Positions 8,939-18,965 are shown, counted from the stretch's first letter. The stretch: 64,000 bases of DNA from Eubacteriaceae bacterium (GCA_910574895.1 CAJTDQ010000001.1:1-64000); one strand, 5' to 3'. Notes: a model not told the origin generated them from the letters alone. Program-made: numbers and translations.

Positions 8939-10891
8939 ATGGGAATGAGGAAAAAATATACAAAGTTTTCTTTTGCAATATTAATATTAGCATTGTTATT
9001 GATTTGGGATGTGAATACAGAAGCAAATGTTAAAAAAAATGAAAATGATGTTGTTGCCATTAAAGAGATAATAAAAAAATTGCAGGGAAATGGAGCAATA
9101 GTAGGAGATAATATAAATGATGATTACTGCTATAAGTGGAGTAACAAAACAGGCAGGTTAATTGAAATTAACTGGTGGAAGAAAAAAATAAAGGGCGAAT
9201 TAAATCTGAACAAATTAACCGGTTTAAAAAAATTAGATTGTGCAGGAAATCGTATAAAGTTGCTTAAAATAAATGAATTGAAGAATTTAAGATATTTGGA
9301 TTGTTCCAATAATAAATTAAAATCATTAGAAATAAGTGAATTAAAAAAATTAAAATATTTAGATTATTCAGATAACCAGTTGCCGGAAATAAAGGTAAAT
9401 GACTTCAGGGAATTAAAAGGTTTGTATTGTAGTTGGAATAATATTAGCAAACTTGATGTTCATAGGCTTTCAAATTTAAGAGAGTTGATGTGCAATGGGA
9501 ATCAACTGACAAAATTAAATTTAAAATCAAATAATAACATAGCATTTCTTGAATGCTCGAATAATAAATTGAAAAATTTGAATGTAAAACATTTGAAGAA
9601 ACTTGTTGAATTAAATTGTGAAGATAACAAAATCAAAACACTTGATTTGTCAAAACAGAAATATTTGACGCATTTAGATTGTTCAAAAAATAAGCTTTCA
9701 AAAATAAAATTACCAAAGAGTAAACATATGTATGATTTGAAAGTTTCTAATAATTGTTTGAAAAAATTAAATATTCAAAATATGAAAAATATAGAATGGT
9801 TGGAATGTCAAAATAATAAATTGAAACACTTAAAATTTACAAAATTAGATAAGCTACAAGGACTAGAATGTCAGAATAATAGATTAAAATTTCTTAATTT
9901 ACAGGGAATGAGAAATTTACAAAGCGCAGATGTTTCTAGAAATAAGTTAAAGGAAATTAACGTACATAATTTAGAAAAATTATGGTTTTTGAATTGTTCC
10001 AAGAACTCTATTACAAAATTAACTTTTAAAAATAATAATAGTTTGGAAGTGTTGAAATGTAGTCATAACAAAATAGCGCAGTTAGACCTAAGCCTTTTAA
10101 AGAAAGTTTATAAAGTGAAACGTGATAAGAAAGTTAAAGTAATTCCTGTAAAATACATAGGAAAAGATAAAGGGGATAGGGAAGAATTGACTAAAATAAT
10201 CGAAGCCCAAAGAAAAAAGGGAATTAAAATTCCAAAAAACTTTAACAGTCCAAGATATGAATGGGATGAGAAAACAAATAGACTTATTGGTATTTATTGG
10301 TCTAAGTTAAGAATCAAAGGATCTTTAAATTTAAATAAGTTAAGTGGATTAAAGAAGGTTGTTGTAGATAAGAATCAAATAACAAGTTTGCATATTAATA
10401 AGTTAAAAAAATTAGAAGAATTATCTTGTGATAAAAATAAGTTGAAGAAGTTAGATGTTAGTAAATTATCAAAACTGGATAGTTTATGTTGTAATTATAA
10501 TAAGATAAAATCATTAAATTTTAACAGAAATTTAGGTGCTCTATATTGCAAATACAATCAGTTAAAATATTTAGATGTCAGTCAATGTGTATATATGGAA
10601 GTCTTGGAATGCACACATAATAAGATTAAAGAACTTGATTTAGGAAAAGGAGGATTTGTGAGTATAGATTGTTCTCATAATAAGCTAGAAGAACTAGATG
10701 TAAGTGAATTAGACTTTATAGAATATACGTTAGATTGTTCTCATAATAATTTAAAAAAATTAGAATTAGGATTTCAATGTTTACATTATCTTGATTGTAG
10801 GCATAATAAGTTAACTGAAATTCATGCAACAGCCTTATATGAATTAGAAGAGTTGCAATGCGATAAAAATGTTCAATTGATTACATGTTGA
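8939..10891 (+). CDS. Large secreted LRR protein with two fused cap-LRR modules (LRR paralog 4)
   Basis: 650 residues behind AAGGGAGGGAG. Signal peptide about residues 1-30 (F-A-I-L-I-L-A-L-L-L-I core). The first cap is at about 35-85 (N-D-V-V-A-I, N-K-T-G-R-L-I-E-I-N-W), followed by LRRs to about residue 395. A second cap follows at about 412-465 (D-R-E-E-L-T-K-I-I, K-T-N-R-L-I-G-I-Y-W), then further LRRs ending L-Q-C-D-K-N-V. The second module lacks its own signal peptide, so this looks like a fusion of two tandem LRR genes. Role unknown, as for the other paralogs. Last gene of the accessory block; secG follows after 151 bases. Confidence 0.8.
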   Translation: MGMRKKYTKFSFAILILALLLIWDVNTEANVKKNENDVVAIKEIIKKLQGNGAIVGDNINDDYCYKWSNKTGRLIEINWWKKKIKGELNLNKLTGLKKLDCAGNRIKLLKINELKNLRYLDCSNNKLKSLEISELKKLKYLDYSDNQLPEIKVNDFRELKGLYCSWNNISKLDVHRLSNLRELMCNGNQLTKLNLKSNNNIAFLECSNNKLKNLNVKHLKKLVELNCEDNKIKTLDLSKQKYLTHLDCSKNKLSKIKLPKSKHMYDLKVSNNCLKKLNIQNMKNIEWLECQNNKLKHLKFTKLDKLQGLECQNNRLKFLNLQGMRNLQSADVSRNKLKEINVHNLEKLWFLNCSKNSITKLTFKNNNSLEVLKCSHNKIAQLDLSLLKKVYKVKRDKKVKVIPVKYIGKDKGDREELTKIIEAQRKKGIKIPKNFNSPRYEWDEKTNRLIGIYWSKLRIKGSLNLNKLSGLKKVVVDKNQITSLHINKLKKLEELSCDKNKLKKLDVSKLSKLDSLCCNYNKIKSLNFNRNLGALYCKYNQLKYLDVSQCVYMEVLECTHNKIKELDLGKGGFVSIDCSHNKLEELDVSELDFIEYTLDCSHNNLKKLELGFQCLHYLDCRHNKLTEIHATALYELEELQCDKNVQLITC

Positions 10892-10944
10892 AATAATAAA
10901 AGAGTTTTAAGAGAAACATAAACATAAATGCTGTAAATTTTCCC

Positions 10945-10973
10945 TTGATTTTACATTTCTGTTGTGTTAGAAT
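10945..10973 (+). promoter_or_regulatory. Predicted secG promoter
   Basis: TTGATT (10945-10950) and TAGAAT (10968-10973) are separated by exactly 17 bases. The start point would lie near 10980, giving a leader of about 60 bases with an AGGGAGGTG ribosome site before secG. Confidence 0.6.
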
Positions 10974-11042
10974 TGTTTTTGCGTGAAATGAAACGAAAAA
11001 TAGAAGATAATTCTTTTAATAGATAGAGGGAGGTGTAGACTC

Positions 11043-11288
11043 ATGACGATTTTAAGAATATTAACAGTAGTTTTTATGATAATAAGTTTTATTATTACAG
11101 TAGTAATCTTACTTCAGGAAGGTAAACAGGCTGGACTTACTGGTGCAATCAGTGGAGCAGCTGAGTCATATTGGGGAAAGAACAAGGGACGTTCAATGGA
11201 AGGTAAGTTAGAGAAGATTACAAAGATTTGCGTTGTATTATTCTTTGTACTTTCAGTTATTCTTAATATGAATTTTGTAAATTATTAA
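11043..11288 (+). CDS. secG: Preprotein translocase subunit SecG
   Basis: 81 residues with two membrane helices (about 5-22 and 58-78) joined by a conserved loop (L-L-Q-E-G-K-Q-A-G-L-T-G-A-I-S-G), the hallmark of SecG. SecG is the accessory subunit of the SecYEG channel and stimulates export through it. A GGGAGGTG ribosome site sets the start, and a strong terminator follows at once. secG upstream of rnr and smpB is the usual Firmicutes order. Confidence 0.93.
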   Translation: MTILRILTVVFMIISFIITVVILLQEGKQAGLTGAISGAAESYWGKNKGRSMEGKLEKITKICVVLFFVLSVILNMNFVNY

Positions 11289-11312
11289 TATTTGAATTAA
11301 TATGGACTGATG

Positions 11313-11340
11313 AAGGTGTAGATTTCTACACCTTTTTTCT
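11313..11340 (+). terminator. Intrinsic terminator after secG
   Basis: AAGGTGTAG (11313-11321) pairs with CTACACCTT (11326-11334) around a four-base loop and is followed by a T run. Rnr must therefore have its own promoter in 11341-11437 or depend on readthrough. Confidence 0.85.
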
Positions 11341-11437
11341 ATATATAGAATCTTTTATGAAATGAAACAATGTGTAATGGTTTAATATTCGACTTTTTTG
11401 GAAAAACTGTTACAAGAAAACAAAAAGGGGAAAAGAC

Positions 11438-13555
11438 GTGGATATAATCAATGAAAAGAAAAAAATAATATTAGAGCTAATGAGAGATAGGCATTATGTA
11501 CCAATGAAGTTTAAAGAACTTGCAGTGATTTTGAATGTTCGTAAAGAAGACAGAAAACTGCTGGATATTGTATTGTCGGAGTTGGTAAATGAAGGAAAGA
11601 TAATGCTTACGAAACGGGGAAAATACAGTATTCCAAAGGAACAATATGCGGAAGGCTTATTTATCAGCCATGAAAAAGGATTTGGATTTGTTGAGGTAGA
11701 AGGAGAGGAAGAGGACTATTTTATACCTGAAAACAATGTCAATGGAGCATTTCATCATGATATGGTATTGATTGCTGTAGAACCGGTGCAGACAGGTAAA
11801 CGAAAAGAAGCAAAAGTAATTAAAATATTGTCTCATGAGATTCGGGAAGTGGTAGGATTTTTTCAGCAGAACAAAGGGTTTGGTTATGTATTGCCGGATA
11901 ATCAGAGAATTACCAGTGATATTTATGTAGCAGGCAAGGATACGATGGGAGCAGTGCAGGGACATAAGGTGGTGGTGAAACTTACTAGTTATGGAACGGA
12001 TGAAAGAAAACCGGAAGGTGTCATAACAGAGATACTGGGGCATGCAAATGATCCGGGGGTTGATATTATGTCTATTGTAAAAAGTTATGAGATACCATCA
12101 GAGTTCCCGGAAGAAGTGACGGAACAGGCTGCTTCAATTCCTACAGAAGTACCCGAGGAAGAAAAGAGCGGTCGAATGGATATCAGAGAATGGCAGACTG
12201 TCACAATCGACGGAGAGGATGCAAAAGATTTAGACGATGCCATTACATTGACGAAGGAGAACGATATATATACGCTGGGTGTTCATATTGCGGATGTATC
12301 TCATTATGTAACAGAAAACTCTCCATTAGATAAAGAGGCAGTGAAGCGTGGTACCAGTGTTTATCTGGTAGACAGAGTTATTCCTATGATACCGCATAAA
12401 TTATCCAATGGTATCTGTTCTTTAAATGAGGGCGAAGACAGATTGGCTTTAAGCTGTATAATGAAAATCAATGAAAAAGGAGAAATTATTGATCATCAGG
12501 TAGCAGAGACTCTGATTCATGTGGATAGAAGGATGACATATACTGCTGTGAATGATATTGTAACAAATCATGATAAAGATACTATGAAAGAGTATCAGGA
12601 TTTTGTGGATATGTTTCATTTAATGGCGGAGCTCTCGAATATTCTTCGTAAGAAGAGATATGGAAGAGGAGCAATTGATTTTGATTTTCCGGAATGTAAG
12701 ATTAAATTAAATGATAAGGGATATCCTGTGTCTATTGAGCCATATGACAGAAATGCAGCAACGAAAATTATTGAGGATTTTATGCTTGCAGCAAATGAAA
12801 CAGTTGCAGAATATTTTTTCTGGCAGCAGGTTCCTTTTGTATATAGAAATCATGAAAAGCCAGACAGTGACAGAATGAAAGCATTAGCAGCATTCATTAC
12901 CAATATGGGATATTCTCTAAAGGTTTCCGGAGATGAAGTACACCCAAAAGAAATACAGAAACTTCTCGGAAAAATAGAGGGAACACCGGAAGAGGCTATG
13001 ATTAGCAGGGTTACGCTTCGTTCCATGAAGAGAGCAGAATATACTCCGGAATGTATGGGACATTTCGGGCTGGCAACAAAATATTATACACATTTTACCT
13101 CACCAATCAGACGTTATCCCGATTTACAGATACATCGTATTATAAAAGAGTGTATTAATGGAAAGATGTCAGATAAACATGCAGAGCATTTCAGAAGTAT
13201 TCTGCCACAGGTCACAAAAGACTGCAGTACTTATGAGCGAAGAGCTGATGAGGCAGAGAGAGAAACTGAAAAACTAAAAAAAGCAGAATATATGAGAAGT
13301 CAGATAGGAGAAGAGTTTGTAGGGGTTATTTCCGGTGTAACGAACTTTGGAGTTTATGTGGAACTTCCAAATACAATAGAAGGTCTTGTTCATGTTTCGA
13401 ATATGACAGACGACCATTATATCTATGATGAATCATCCTATTCTATGACCGGTGAGCGTACAAGAAAAACTTACAAACTTGGACAACCGGTAAAAATAAG
13501 AGTAGAGAGTGCAGATAAGTTGTCTAGAACTATTGATTTCTCTATGTTACAATAG
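11438..13555 (+). CDS. rnr: Ribonuclease R
   Basis: 705 residues with a GTG start behind AAAAGGGG; no in-frame ATG fits better. Order: an N-terminal winged helix (about 1-65), cold-shock OB domains (about 70-215), the RNB catalytic domain (about 245-575) and a C-terminal S1 domain (about 620-703, [13 protein letters not shown]). The RNB active-site aspartates are seen in [11 protein letters not shown]. RNase R is a processive 3'-5' exonuclease that degrades structured RNA and takes part in rRNA and tmRNA quality control. Its position just before smpB fits its known work with trans-translation. Confidence 0.95.
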   Translation: MDIINEKKKIILELMRDRHYVPMKFKELAVILNVRKEDRKLLDIVLSELVNEGKIMLTKRGKYSIPKEQYAEGLFISHEKGFGFVEVEGEEEDYFIPENNVNGAFHHDMVLIAVEPVQTGKRKEAKVIKILSHEIREVVGFFQQNKGFGYVLPDNQRITSDIYVAGKDTMGAVQGHKVVVKLTSYGTDERKPEGVITEILGHANDPGVDIMSIVKSYEIPSEFPEEVTEQAASIPTEVPEEEKSGRMDIREWQTVTIDGEDAKDLDDAITLTKENDIYTLGVHIADVSHYVTENSPLDKEAVKRGTSVYLVDRVIPMIPHKLSNGICSLNEGEDRLALSCIMKINEKGEIIDHQVAETLIHVDRRMTYTAVNDIVTNHDKDTMKEYQDFVDMFHLMAELSNILRKKRYGRGAIDFDFPECKIKLNDKGYPVSIEPYDRNAATKIIEDFMLAANETVAEYFFWQQVPFVYRNHEKPDSDRMKALAAFITNMGYSLKVSGDEVHPKEIQKLLGKIEGTPEEAMISRVTLRSMKRAEYTPECMGHFGLATKYYTHFTSPIRRYPDLQIHRIIKECINGKMSDKHAEHFRSILPQVTKDCSTYERRADEAERETEKLKKAEYMRSQIGEEFVGVISGVTNFGVYVELPNTIEGLVHVSNMTDDHYIYDESSYSMTGERTRKTYKLGQPVKIRVESADKLSRTIDFSMLQ

Positions 13556-13590
13556 GATTCGAGGTATATGGCGGAAAGGAAGGAATAACA

Positions 13591-14049
13591 ATGGCTTCAG
13601 AAAAATTAATTGCCAGCAATAAAAAGGCGAGGCACGATTATTTTATAGAAGATACTTATGAGGCAGGAATTGTATTGCATGGCACGGAGGTAAAATCTCT
13701 TCGTGCAGGACATTGCAGTATTAAAGAGTCTTTTGTGAGAGTGGATAATGGAGAAGTAATCATTTATGGAATGCATATTAATCCTTATGAAAAAGGAAAT
13801 ATTTTTAATAAAGACCCATTAAGACCAAAGAAATTAATGCTTCATAAATATGAGATTAATAAATTAATTGGAAAATTAAACGAAAAAGGTTTGACTCTTG
13901 TTCCACTTAGAGTATATTTTAAAGGAAGTCTTGTGAAAGTGGAAATTGGACTTGCAAGAGGTAAGAAATTATACGACAAGCGTGATGATATCAGAAAACG
14001 TGATTTAAAACGTGAACATGAGAGAGATTATAAGATTAAGATGCGCTAA
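13591..14049 (+). CDS. smpB: SsrA-binding protein SmpB
   Basis: 152 residues, full family length, starting 35 bases after rnr behind GGAAGGAATA. Conserved blocks: N-K-K-A-R-H-D-Y near the N-terminus, G-T-E-V-K-S-L-R, and the basic C-terminal tail [11 protein letters not shown]. SmpB brings tmRNA into stalled ribosomes so that incomplete proteins are tagged for degradation. It is co-transcribed with rnr by spacing. The tmRNA gene ssrA, often nearby, was not recognised in this window. Confidence 0.96.
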   Translation: MASEKLIASNKKARHDYFIEDTYEAGIVLHGTEVKSLRAGHCSIKESFVRVDNGEVIIYGMHINPYEKGNIFNKDPLRPKKLMLHKYEINKLIGKLNEKGLTLVPLRVYFKGSLVKVEIGLARGKKLYDKRDDIRKRDLKREHERDYKIKMR

Positions 14050-14120
14050 TTTAAAGATATTAGAACGACAAGTTAAGTTTTAATATAAGTGCAAAATGGA
14101 TAGGAATGGAGGAAAGAATA

Positions 14121-15305
14121 ATGTACACAGAATCATTAGTAAAGTTAGGAAAGGTCCGCTCAGAAATCAGAGAGATTTTTGAATATGGAAACAAAAGAAA
14201 AGCAGAGATAGGAGCAGAAAATGTTTATGATTTCAGTATTGGAAATCCAAGTGTTCCAGCACCAAAGAGTGTAGATGATGCCATTGTGGATTTGGTAGAA
14301 AATTTTGACTCTGTTGCATTACATGGATATACATCAGCACAGGGCGATGCTGGTGTAAGAGAGACAATTGCTGATTACACAAACAAAAAATTTGGTACAA
14401 AGATTACAGCAAATCATATTTATATGACATGTGGAGCAGCAGCTTCTCTTACTATTGTGTTGAATGCTATTTTACAAAAGGATGATGAGTGTATTGCATT
14501 CACTCCTTATTTCCCAGAGTATGGGGTGTTTATTGAGAGAACAGGGGCAGTTTTAGTAGCAGTAGAATCAGAAGAAAAAACATTCCAGATTGATATGGAT
14601 AAATTTGAAAAAGCAATCACAGATAAGACAAAAGCTGTGATTATTAATTCTCCAAACAATCCATCAGGTGTGGTTTATACGGTAGATACTATTGAGAAGA
14701 TGTGTAATTTATTGAAAGAAAAAGAAAAGGAATATGGTCATCCAATATTTGTCATTACAGATGAACCATATAGAGAACTGGTTTATGATGATACAGAGGT
14801 TCCTTACATAATCAATTATTATGATAATACATTTGTATGTTATTCTTATAGTAAAGCATTGTCGCTTCCAGGAGAGAGAATCGGATATATTGTAGTGTCT
14901 CCGAATATGGTAGAGGAAGAGGATGCATATGCAGCAGTATGTGGTTCAGCACGAGCTCTTGGTTATGTTTGTGCTTCCAGTATGTATCAGAGAGTAATTG
15001 CCAGATGTATTGATGATACGGCAGACATTTCTATTTATAAGAAAAATAGAGATTTATTATATAATGCATTAACAGAAATGGGATATGAATGTGTGTATCC
15101 AGATGGAGCATTTTATTTGTTTGTAAAAGCAATGGGTGAGGATTCTCATGAATTCTGTGAAAAAGCGAAAGAACAGGAATTGTTACTGGTACCCGCAGAC
15201 AGCTTTGGAACACCAGGATATGTGAGAGTTTCTTACTGCGTACAGACCAAACAGATAGAAGATGCACTGCCGGCATTTCAGGCGTTGGCAGATAGTTACA
15301 AATAA
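14121..15305 (+). CDS. Class I/II pyridoxal-phosphate aminotransferase
   Basis: 394 residues from ATG 14121, chosen because GGAGGA at 14108-14113 is correctly placed before it; the earlier ATG at 14106 overlaps that site. Fold type I features: F-S-I-G-N-P-S near the N-terminus, G-Y-T-S-A-Q-G, N-S-P-N-N-P-S-G-V (N-P binding pair), the aspartate in I-T-D-E-P-Y, and the Schiff-base lysine in S-Y-S-K-A-L-S-L-P-G-E-R-I-G-Y. Such enzymes move an amino group between an amino acid and a 2-oxo acid, with aspartate or aromatic substrates most common. The substrate cannot be read from sequence. Confidence 0.9.
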   Translation: MYTESLVKLGKVRSEIREIFEYGNKRKAEIGAENVYDFSIGNPSVPAPKSVDDAIVDLVENFDSVALHGYTSAQGDAGVRETIADYTNKKFGTKITANHIYMTCGAAASLTIVLNAILQKDDECIAFTPYFPEYGVFIERTGAVLVAVESEEKTFQIDMDKFEKAITDKTKAVIINSPNNPSGVVYTVDTIEKMCNLLKEKEKEYGHPIFVITDEPYRELVYDDTEVPYIINYYDNTFVCYSYSKALSLPGERIGYIVVSPNMVEEEDAYAAVCGSARALGYVCASSMYQRVIARCIDDTADISIYKKNRDLLYNALTEMGYECVYPDGAFYLFVKAMGEDSHEFCEKAKEQELLLVPADSFGTPGYVRVSYCVQTKQIEDALPAFQALADSYK

Positions 15306-15360
15306 GAAAAGAATGTCGGGGATATAAGAGTAATTGATACATAATGAAAGGTCGTGAAAT

Positions 15361-15540
15361 ATGAGTGATCAGTACAGCTGTGAGTTTTGCAGCAACTATG
15401 TATATGATGAGGAATATGAGGAGTATGGATGTGTGGTAAATATGGATGAGGATGATCTTGCCATGCTGATGCAGTTTAAGCGTGCAACATGTCCGTATTT
15501 TTCTTATGGTGATGAATACAAAATTGCCAGAAAACAGTAG
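15361..15540 (+). CDS. Small four-cysteine protein (DUF6472-like)
   Basis: A 59-residue frame beginning ATG behind AAAGGTCG. It contains C-E-F-C near the N-terminus, a single cysteine in Y-G-C-V-V-N, and C-P-Y-F-S-Y-G-D-E-Y near the end. The four cysteines could bind a metal ion. From memory it resembles a small family of uncharacterised proteins found widely in Lachnospiraceae (DUF6472); this was not checked by search. Function unknown. It lies between the aminotransferase and the PAP2 phosphatase on the same strand with short gaps. Confidence 0.75.
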   Translation: MSDQYSCEFCSNYVYDEEYEEYGCVVNMDEDDLAMLMQFKRATCPYFSYGDEYKIARKQ

Positions 15541-15570
15541 ATTTGATTGTTACAAAATGAAGAGGATATC

Positions 15571-16065
15571 ATGATACAGGAAACTTATATTAAGATAACA
15601 GAAAAAATAAGGTCAACTCATTATGGAGAGAGGATAATTGTCTTTATCAACAGGTTATTAACGGATATCGTTTATATTTCCTTTCTGGTATTGCTTGTTT
15701 ATCTGGCATTACATAGAGATAAGGTTATGGTAAAGATTGTAATGGTTACAGGAATTTCTTTTGTTCTGGTTAGTGTAATCAGACACTTTATTAATGCAGA
15801 AAGACCATACACAAAATATGGGTTTATACCGTTGGTCCCAAAAGAAAAAAAGGGGGATTCTATGCCCAGCAGACATGTTTTTTCTGCATTTGTTATAGGA
15901 ATGGCATTTCTGCATATGAATATAGTGTTGGGAATTATCATTTTAATTATAGGATGTTTGATGGCAGTCATACGGGTTATCGTAGGCGTACATTTTCCAC
16001 GGGATGTAATTGCAGGGGCAGTTATTGGAATATTATCAGGAATCATTGGATTTTATCTAATATAA
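15571..16065 (+). CDS. PAP2-family membrane phosphatase
   Basis: 164 residues from ATG 15571 (AGAGGA site); an upstream in-frame TTG at 15547 is less likely. There are about four to five membrane helices. The three phosphatase motifs are present in order: R-H-F-I-N-A-E-R-P (motif 1), P-S-R-H-V-F-S (motif 2, with Arg where Gly is usual) and R-V-I-V-G-V-H-F-P-R-D-V (motif 3). Family members dephosphorylate lipid phosphates such as phosphatidic acid or undecaprenyl pyrophosphate at the membrane. The exact substrate is not determined. Confidence 0.88.
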   Translation: MIQETYIKITEKIRSTHYGERIIVFINRLLTDIVYISFLVLLVYLALHRDKVMVKIVMVTGISFVLVSVIRHFINAERPYTKYGFIPLVPKEKKGDSMPSRHVFSAFVIGMAFLHMNIVLGIIILIIGCLMAVIRVIVGVHFPRDVIAGAVIGILSGIIGFYLI

Positions 16066-16123
16066 AAATTGAAAGGGTTTAGAGAAATCTAATCAGATTC
16101 ACAGTTTGATAGGAGATGATAAT

Positions 16124-17533
16124 ATGTCAAAACAAAATAAGTTTGTAAAGGATATGACACAGGGGACGCCTTGGAAATTATTATTACAATTTGCAGTTCC
16201 CCTTTTTATCGGAAATATATTTCAGCAGCTGTATAATATGGTTGATTCCATAATTGTTGGAAATTATGTCAGTTCTAATGCTTTAGGTGCTATTGGGACA
16301 ACTAACTCTCTTCATTTTTTCTTTTTTTCCTTGGTTGGTGGTCTTTCGGTAGGTATTGGGATTATTGTGGCACAGTTTTTCGGTGCTGAAAACGAAGAAA
16401 AGGTTAAGGATACCATAGGAAATGCGATATGGATTGTTACAGCAGGCTCTATCATTATGGCTTTCATCGGATTTTTTGCGGCGAGACAGGTTCTTATTTT
16501 ATTAGATACAGATCCGGTAATTTTAGAGGATGCGGTGGCATATTTAAAGGTAACCTCCATAGGTATATGCTGTATGGGACTTTATAATGGTGTGTCCGGT
16601 ATTTTAAGGGCATTGGGAGATAGTAAAACACCATTATTTTTCTTGATTTTTGCCAGTATCGTGAATGTTGTTCTGGATTTTGTTTTTGTACTGGCTTTTG
16701 ACTGGGGGGTAGTAGGTGTGGCTGTGGCTACAGCTTTTGCACAGTTTTTATCAGCCATTACATGTATTATATATGCATATAAAAGCAATACATATTTTCG
16801 CTTGAAAAAACAGAATTTCAAACTACAGGTAGCGATATTTAAGAAAAGTTTAAGACTTGGTATACCGGTAGCATTACAAAATTCACTGATTGCATTTTCT
16901 CTAATTGTCCTGCAAAAGGTTGTTAATAGTTACGGAGCTAATTTTACGACTGCGTTTACGGTAGTAACAAGAATAGAGACTTTGATTCAGCAGCCATTTA
17001 TGTCTTTGGGTGCGGCAATGTCTACGTATACCGGTCAGAATCTGGGAGCAGGAAAAGTGAAACGCGTTATCAAAGGATTTAATTCTGCAAATGTTTTGAA
17101 TACAATATTTGCATTAGTGGTTATTGCAGTTTTCTGGTTATTTACGCCACAGATTGTATCTATATTTGGAGATGACAGCCACGTACTAAAAATCGCAGTA
17201 GACGGACTTCGTATTACCAGTTGTTTTTATTTGTTTTTAGGTTTGATTTATCCTACCAGAAATGTGTTAAATGGCGCAGGTGATGCTATGTTTTCGCTGT
17301 TTACGGGAATTGTGGAGTGTATTGGACGAGTGGGTCTGGCATATCCGTTGACGTTAATTCCGTTTTTAGGAAGTTATGGTGTATTTTATGCAACAGGGCT
17401 TACATGGCTGCTTAATGGATTATTTAGTTTAGTGAGATATAAAAGGGGAAAATGGAAGACAATTAATTTAGTAAAATTAAACAATGAACCGGCAGATATT
17501 GAGGAGTCTGCCCAGACAGATAGTTACGCATAG
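16124..17533 (+). CDS. MATE-family efflux transporter
   Basis: 469 residues from ATG 16124, chosen for the AGGAGATGA site; the earlier TTG at 16106 lacks one. Twelve predicted membrane helices in two related halves. Typical MATE segments include P-L-F-I-G-N-I-F-Q-Q-L-Y-N-M-V-D near the start and G-A-A-M-S-T-Y-T-G-Q-N-L-G-A-G in the second half. MATE proteins export cationic drugs or metabolites in exchange for Na+ or H+. Closest in style to the DinF/NorM-like MATE proteins common in Clostridia; substrate unknown. hflX follows after 37 bases. Confidence 0.92.
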   Translation: MSKQNKFVKDMTQGTPWKLLLQFAVPLFIGNIFQQLYNMVDSIIVGNYVSSNALGAIGTTNSLHFFFFSLVGGLSVGIGIIVAQFFGAENEEKVKDTIGNAIWIVTAGSIIMAFIGFFAARQVLILLDTDPVILEDAVAYLKVTSIGICCMGLYNGVSGILRALGDSKTPLFFLIFASIVNVVLDFVFVLAFDWGVVGVAVATAFAQFLSAITCIIYAYKSNTYFRLKKQNFKLQVAIFKKSLRLGIPVALQNSLIAFSLIVLQKVVNSYGANFTTAFTVVTRIETLIQQPFMSLGAAMSTYTGQNLGAGKVKRVIKGFNSANVLNTIFALVVIAVFWLFTPQIVSIFGDDSHVLKIAVDGLRITSCFYLFLGLIYPTRNVLNGAGDAMFSLFTGIVECIGRVGLAYPLTLIPFLGSYGVFYATGLTWLLNGLFSLVRYKRGKWKTINLVKLNNEPADIEESAQTDSYA

Positions 17534-17570
17534 AAAAATATGTGCAGAATATAGTGAGGGAGGTGATTGT

Positions 17571-18803
17571 ATGTATGAAACAAAGGAAAATATAGAGAAA
17601 GTGATTTTAGTGGCTGTTTCTACCGGAAACGAAGAAGATGCCATGGAATCGCTTGATGAATTAGAGGAATTAGTAAAAACGGCAGGAGCAGAAGTTGTAG
17701 GACGCATTGTGCAGAATTTGGAGCATATTAATAATGCTACTTATGTAGGAACAGGAAAGGTACAGGAAATAAAAGACCTTATCTGGGAAACAGATGCGGC
17801 AGCGATTATATGTGATGATGAGTTGTCTCCTGCGCAGTATAAAAATTTGGAAGACGAATTAAATGTTAAAGTTATGGACAGAACGTTAGTAATTTTAGAT
17901 ATTTTTGCAGGAAGAGCAAGAACAGCAGAGGGTAAAATCCAAGTAGAACTGGCACAGCTCAGATATCGTTCTACCAGATTGATTGGCATGAGAAATCTTT
18001 CACGTCAGGGGGGAGGGATTGGAACCAGAGGACCTGGTGAGAAGAAATTAGAAGTAGACAGACGACTCATCCGAAATCGTATTGCTCAATTAAAAGAACA
18101 GGTTCGTGATATGGAGAATCACAGACAGGTAACCAGAGCGAAACGACAGGACAATCCGGTTCCGGTTGTCGCAATTGTAGGATATACCAATGCAGGAAAG
18201 TCCACATTATTAAATACATTGACCGATGCCAGCGTTTTGGAAGAGGACAAGTTATTTGCGACATTGGACCCGACTACAAGAAATTATAAACTGCCTGACG
18301 GACAGGAAGTGCTTTTGACAGATACGGTAGGATTTATCAGAAAACTGCCTCATCATTTAATTGATGCATTTCGAAGCACATTGGAGGAAGCAAAATATTC
18401 AGATATTATTATTCATGTAGTAGATGCTTCAAATCCGTCCATGGATAAAAATATTCATGCTGTGTATGAAACGTTAGAAAATCTTGATGTGAAAGATAAG
18501 ATTATTATTACTGTATTCAATAAGCAGGATAAACTTATAGAAAAACCTATTTTAAGAGATTTTAAGGCTGATTATGTAGTAAATGCTGCGATTAAAAAGG
18601 GAATAGGTATTGACGAGATAAATGAGGCTGTAGAAAAGGCATTAACATCCATGAGAGTAATGGTTGAGAAAGTGTTTGATTACGCTGATGCCGGAAAAAT
18701 TGGGCTGATTCGTAAATATGGGCAGTTAATTAATGAGGAGTACAAAGAAGACGGAATTTATGTTAAAGCATATGTGCCGGCAGCAATGGTAAAACAGCTG
18801 TAA
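17571..18803 (+). CDS. hflX: GTPase HflX
   Basis: 410 residues from ATG 17571 behind GGGAGGTG. The N-terminal HflX domain (about 1-180, ending R-G-P-G-E-K-K-L-E-V-D) is followed by the G domain: G-Y-T-N-A-G-K-S-T (G1), D-T-V-G-F-I (G3) and N-K-Q-D (G4). HflX binds the 50S subunit and splits stalled or hibernating 70S ribosomes. An in-frame extension back to 17484 overlaps the MATE gene and has no ribosome site, so it is rejected. Confidence 0.95.
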   Translation: MYETKENIEKVILVAVSTGNEEDAMESLDELEELVKTAGAEVVGRIVQNLEHINNATYVGTGKVQEIKDLIWETDAAAIICDDELSPAQYKNLEDELNVKVMDRTLVILDIFAGRARTAEGKIQVELAQLRYRSTRLIGMRNLSRQGGGIGTRGPGEKKLEVDRRLIRNRIAQLKEQVRDMENHRQVTRAKRQDNPVPVVAIVGYTNAGKSTLLNTLTDASVLEEDKLFATLDPTTRNYKLPDGQEVLLTDTVGFIRKLPHHLIDAFRSTLEEAKYSDIIIHVVDASNPSMDKNIHAVYETLENLDVKDKIIITVFNKQDKLIEKPILRDFKADYVVNAAIKKGIGIDEINEAVEKALTSMRVMVEKVFDYADAGKIGLIRKYGQLINEEYKEDGIYVKAYVPAAMVKQL

Positions 18804-18812
18804 TAAAATGCC

Positions 18813-18855
18813 CTCTGAAATATTTATTACTTTTTCGGAGAGCGCTTCTTTTATA
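18813..18855 (+). terminator. Weak hairpin after hflX
   Basis: CTCTGAAA (18813-18820) pairs with TTTCGGAG (18833-18840) with one wobble; an imperfect pyrimidine tract GCGCTTCTTTT follows. Possible terminator. Confidence 0.4.
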
Positions 18856-18871
18856 AATTAATAATTATGAT

Positions 18872-18900
18872 TTGACAATGTCAGACATATATGTTATATT
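18872..18900 (+). promoter_or_regulatory. Strong sigma-A promoter for the ABC transporter operon
   Basis: Consensus TTGACA at 18872-18877, 17-base spacer, TATATT at 18895-18900. The leader to the binding-protein start is about 58 bases, ending in a GGAGGA ribosome site. Confidence 0.8.
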
Positions 18901-18965
18901 CTCGGTAGTTTAGCATAGTAAAGCGATAACTTATGAAAATATGATTAAAAACGGAGGATTATAAA

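Noticed and set aside
14050-14120. tmRNA gene (ssrA) next to smpB
   Set aside because: The gap is only about 70 bases and shows no tRNA-like acceptor/T-arm sequence.
15699-16046. Antisense frame of about 115 codons under the PAP2 gene
   Set aside because: The plus strand carries all three PAP2 motifs in order; the antisense frame has no start signal or known motif.
17484-17570. N-terminal extension of HflX overlapping the MATE gene
   Set aside because: The GGGAGGTG site at 17557-17564 sets the start at 17571, which matches the family length.
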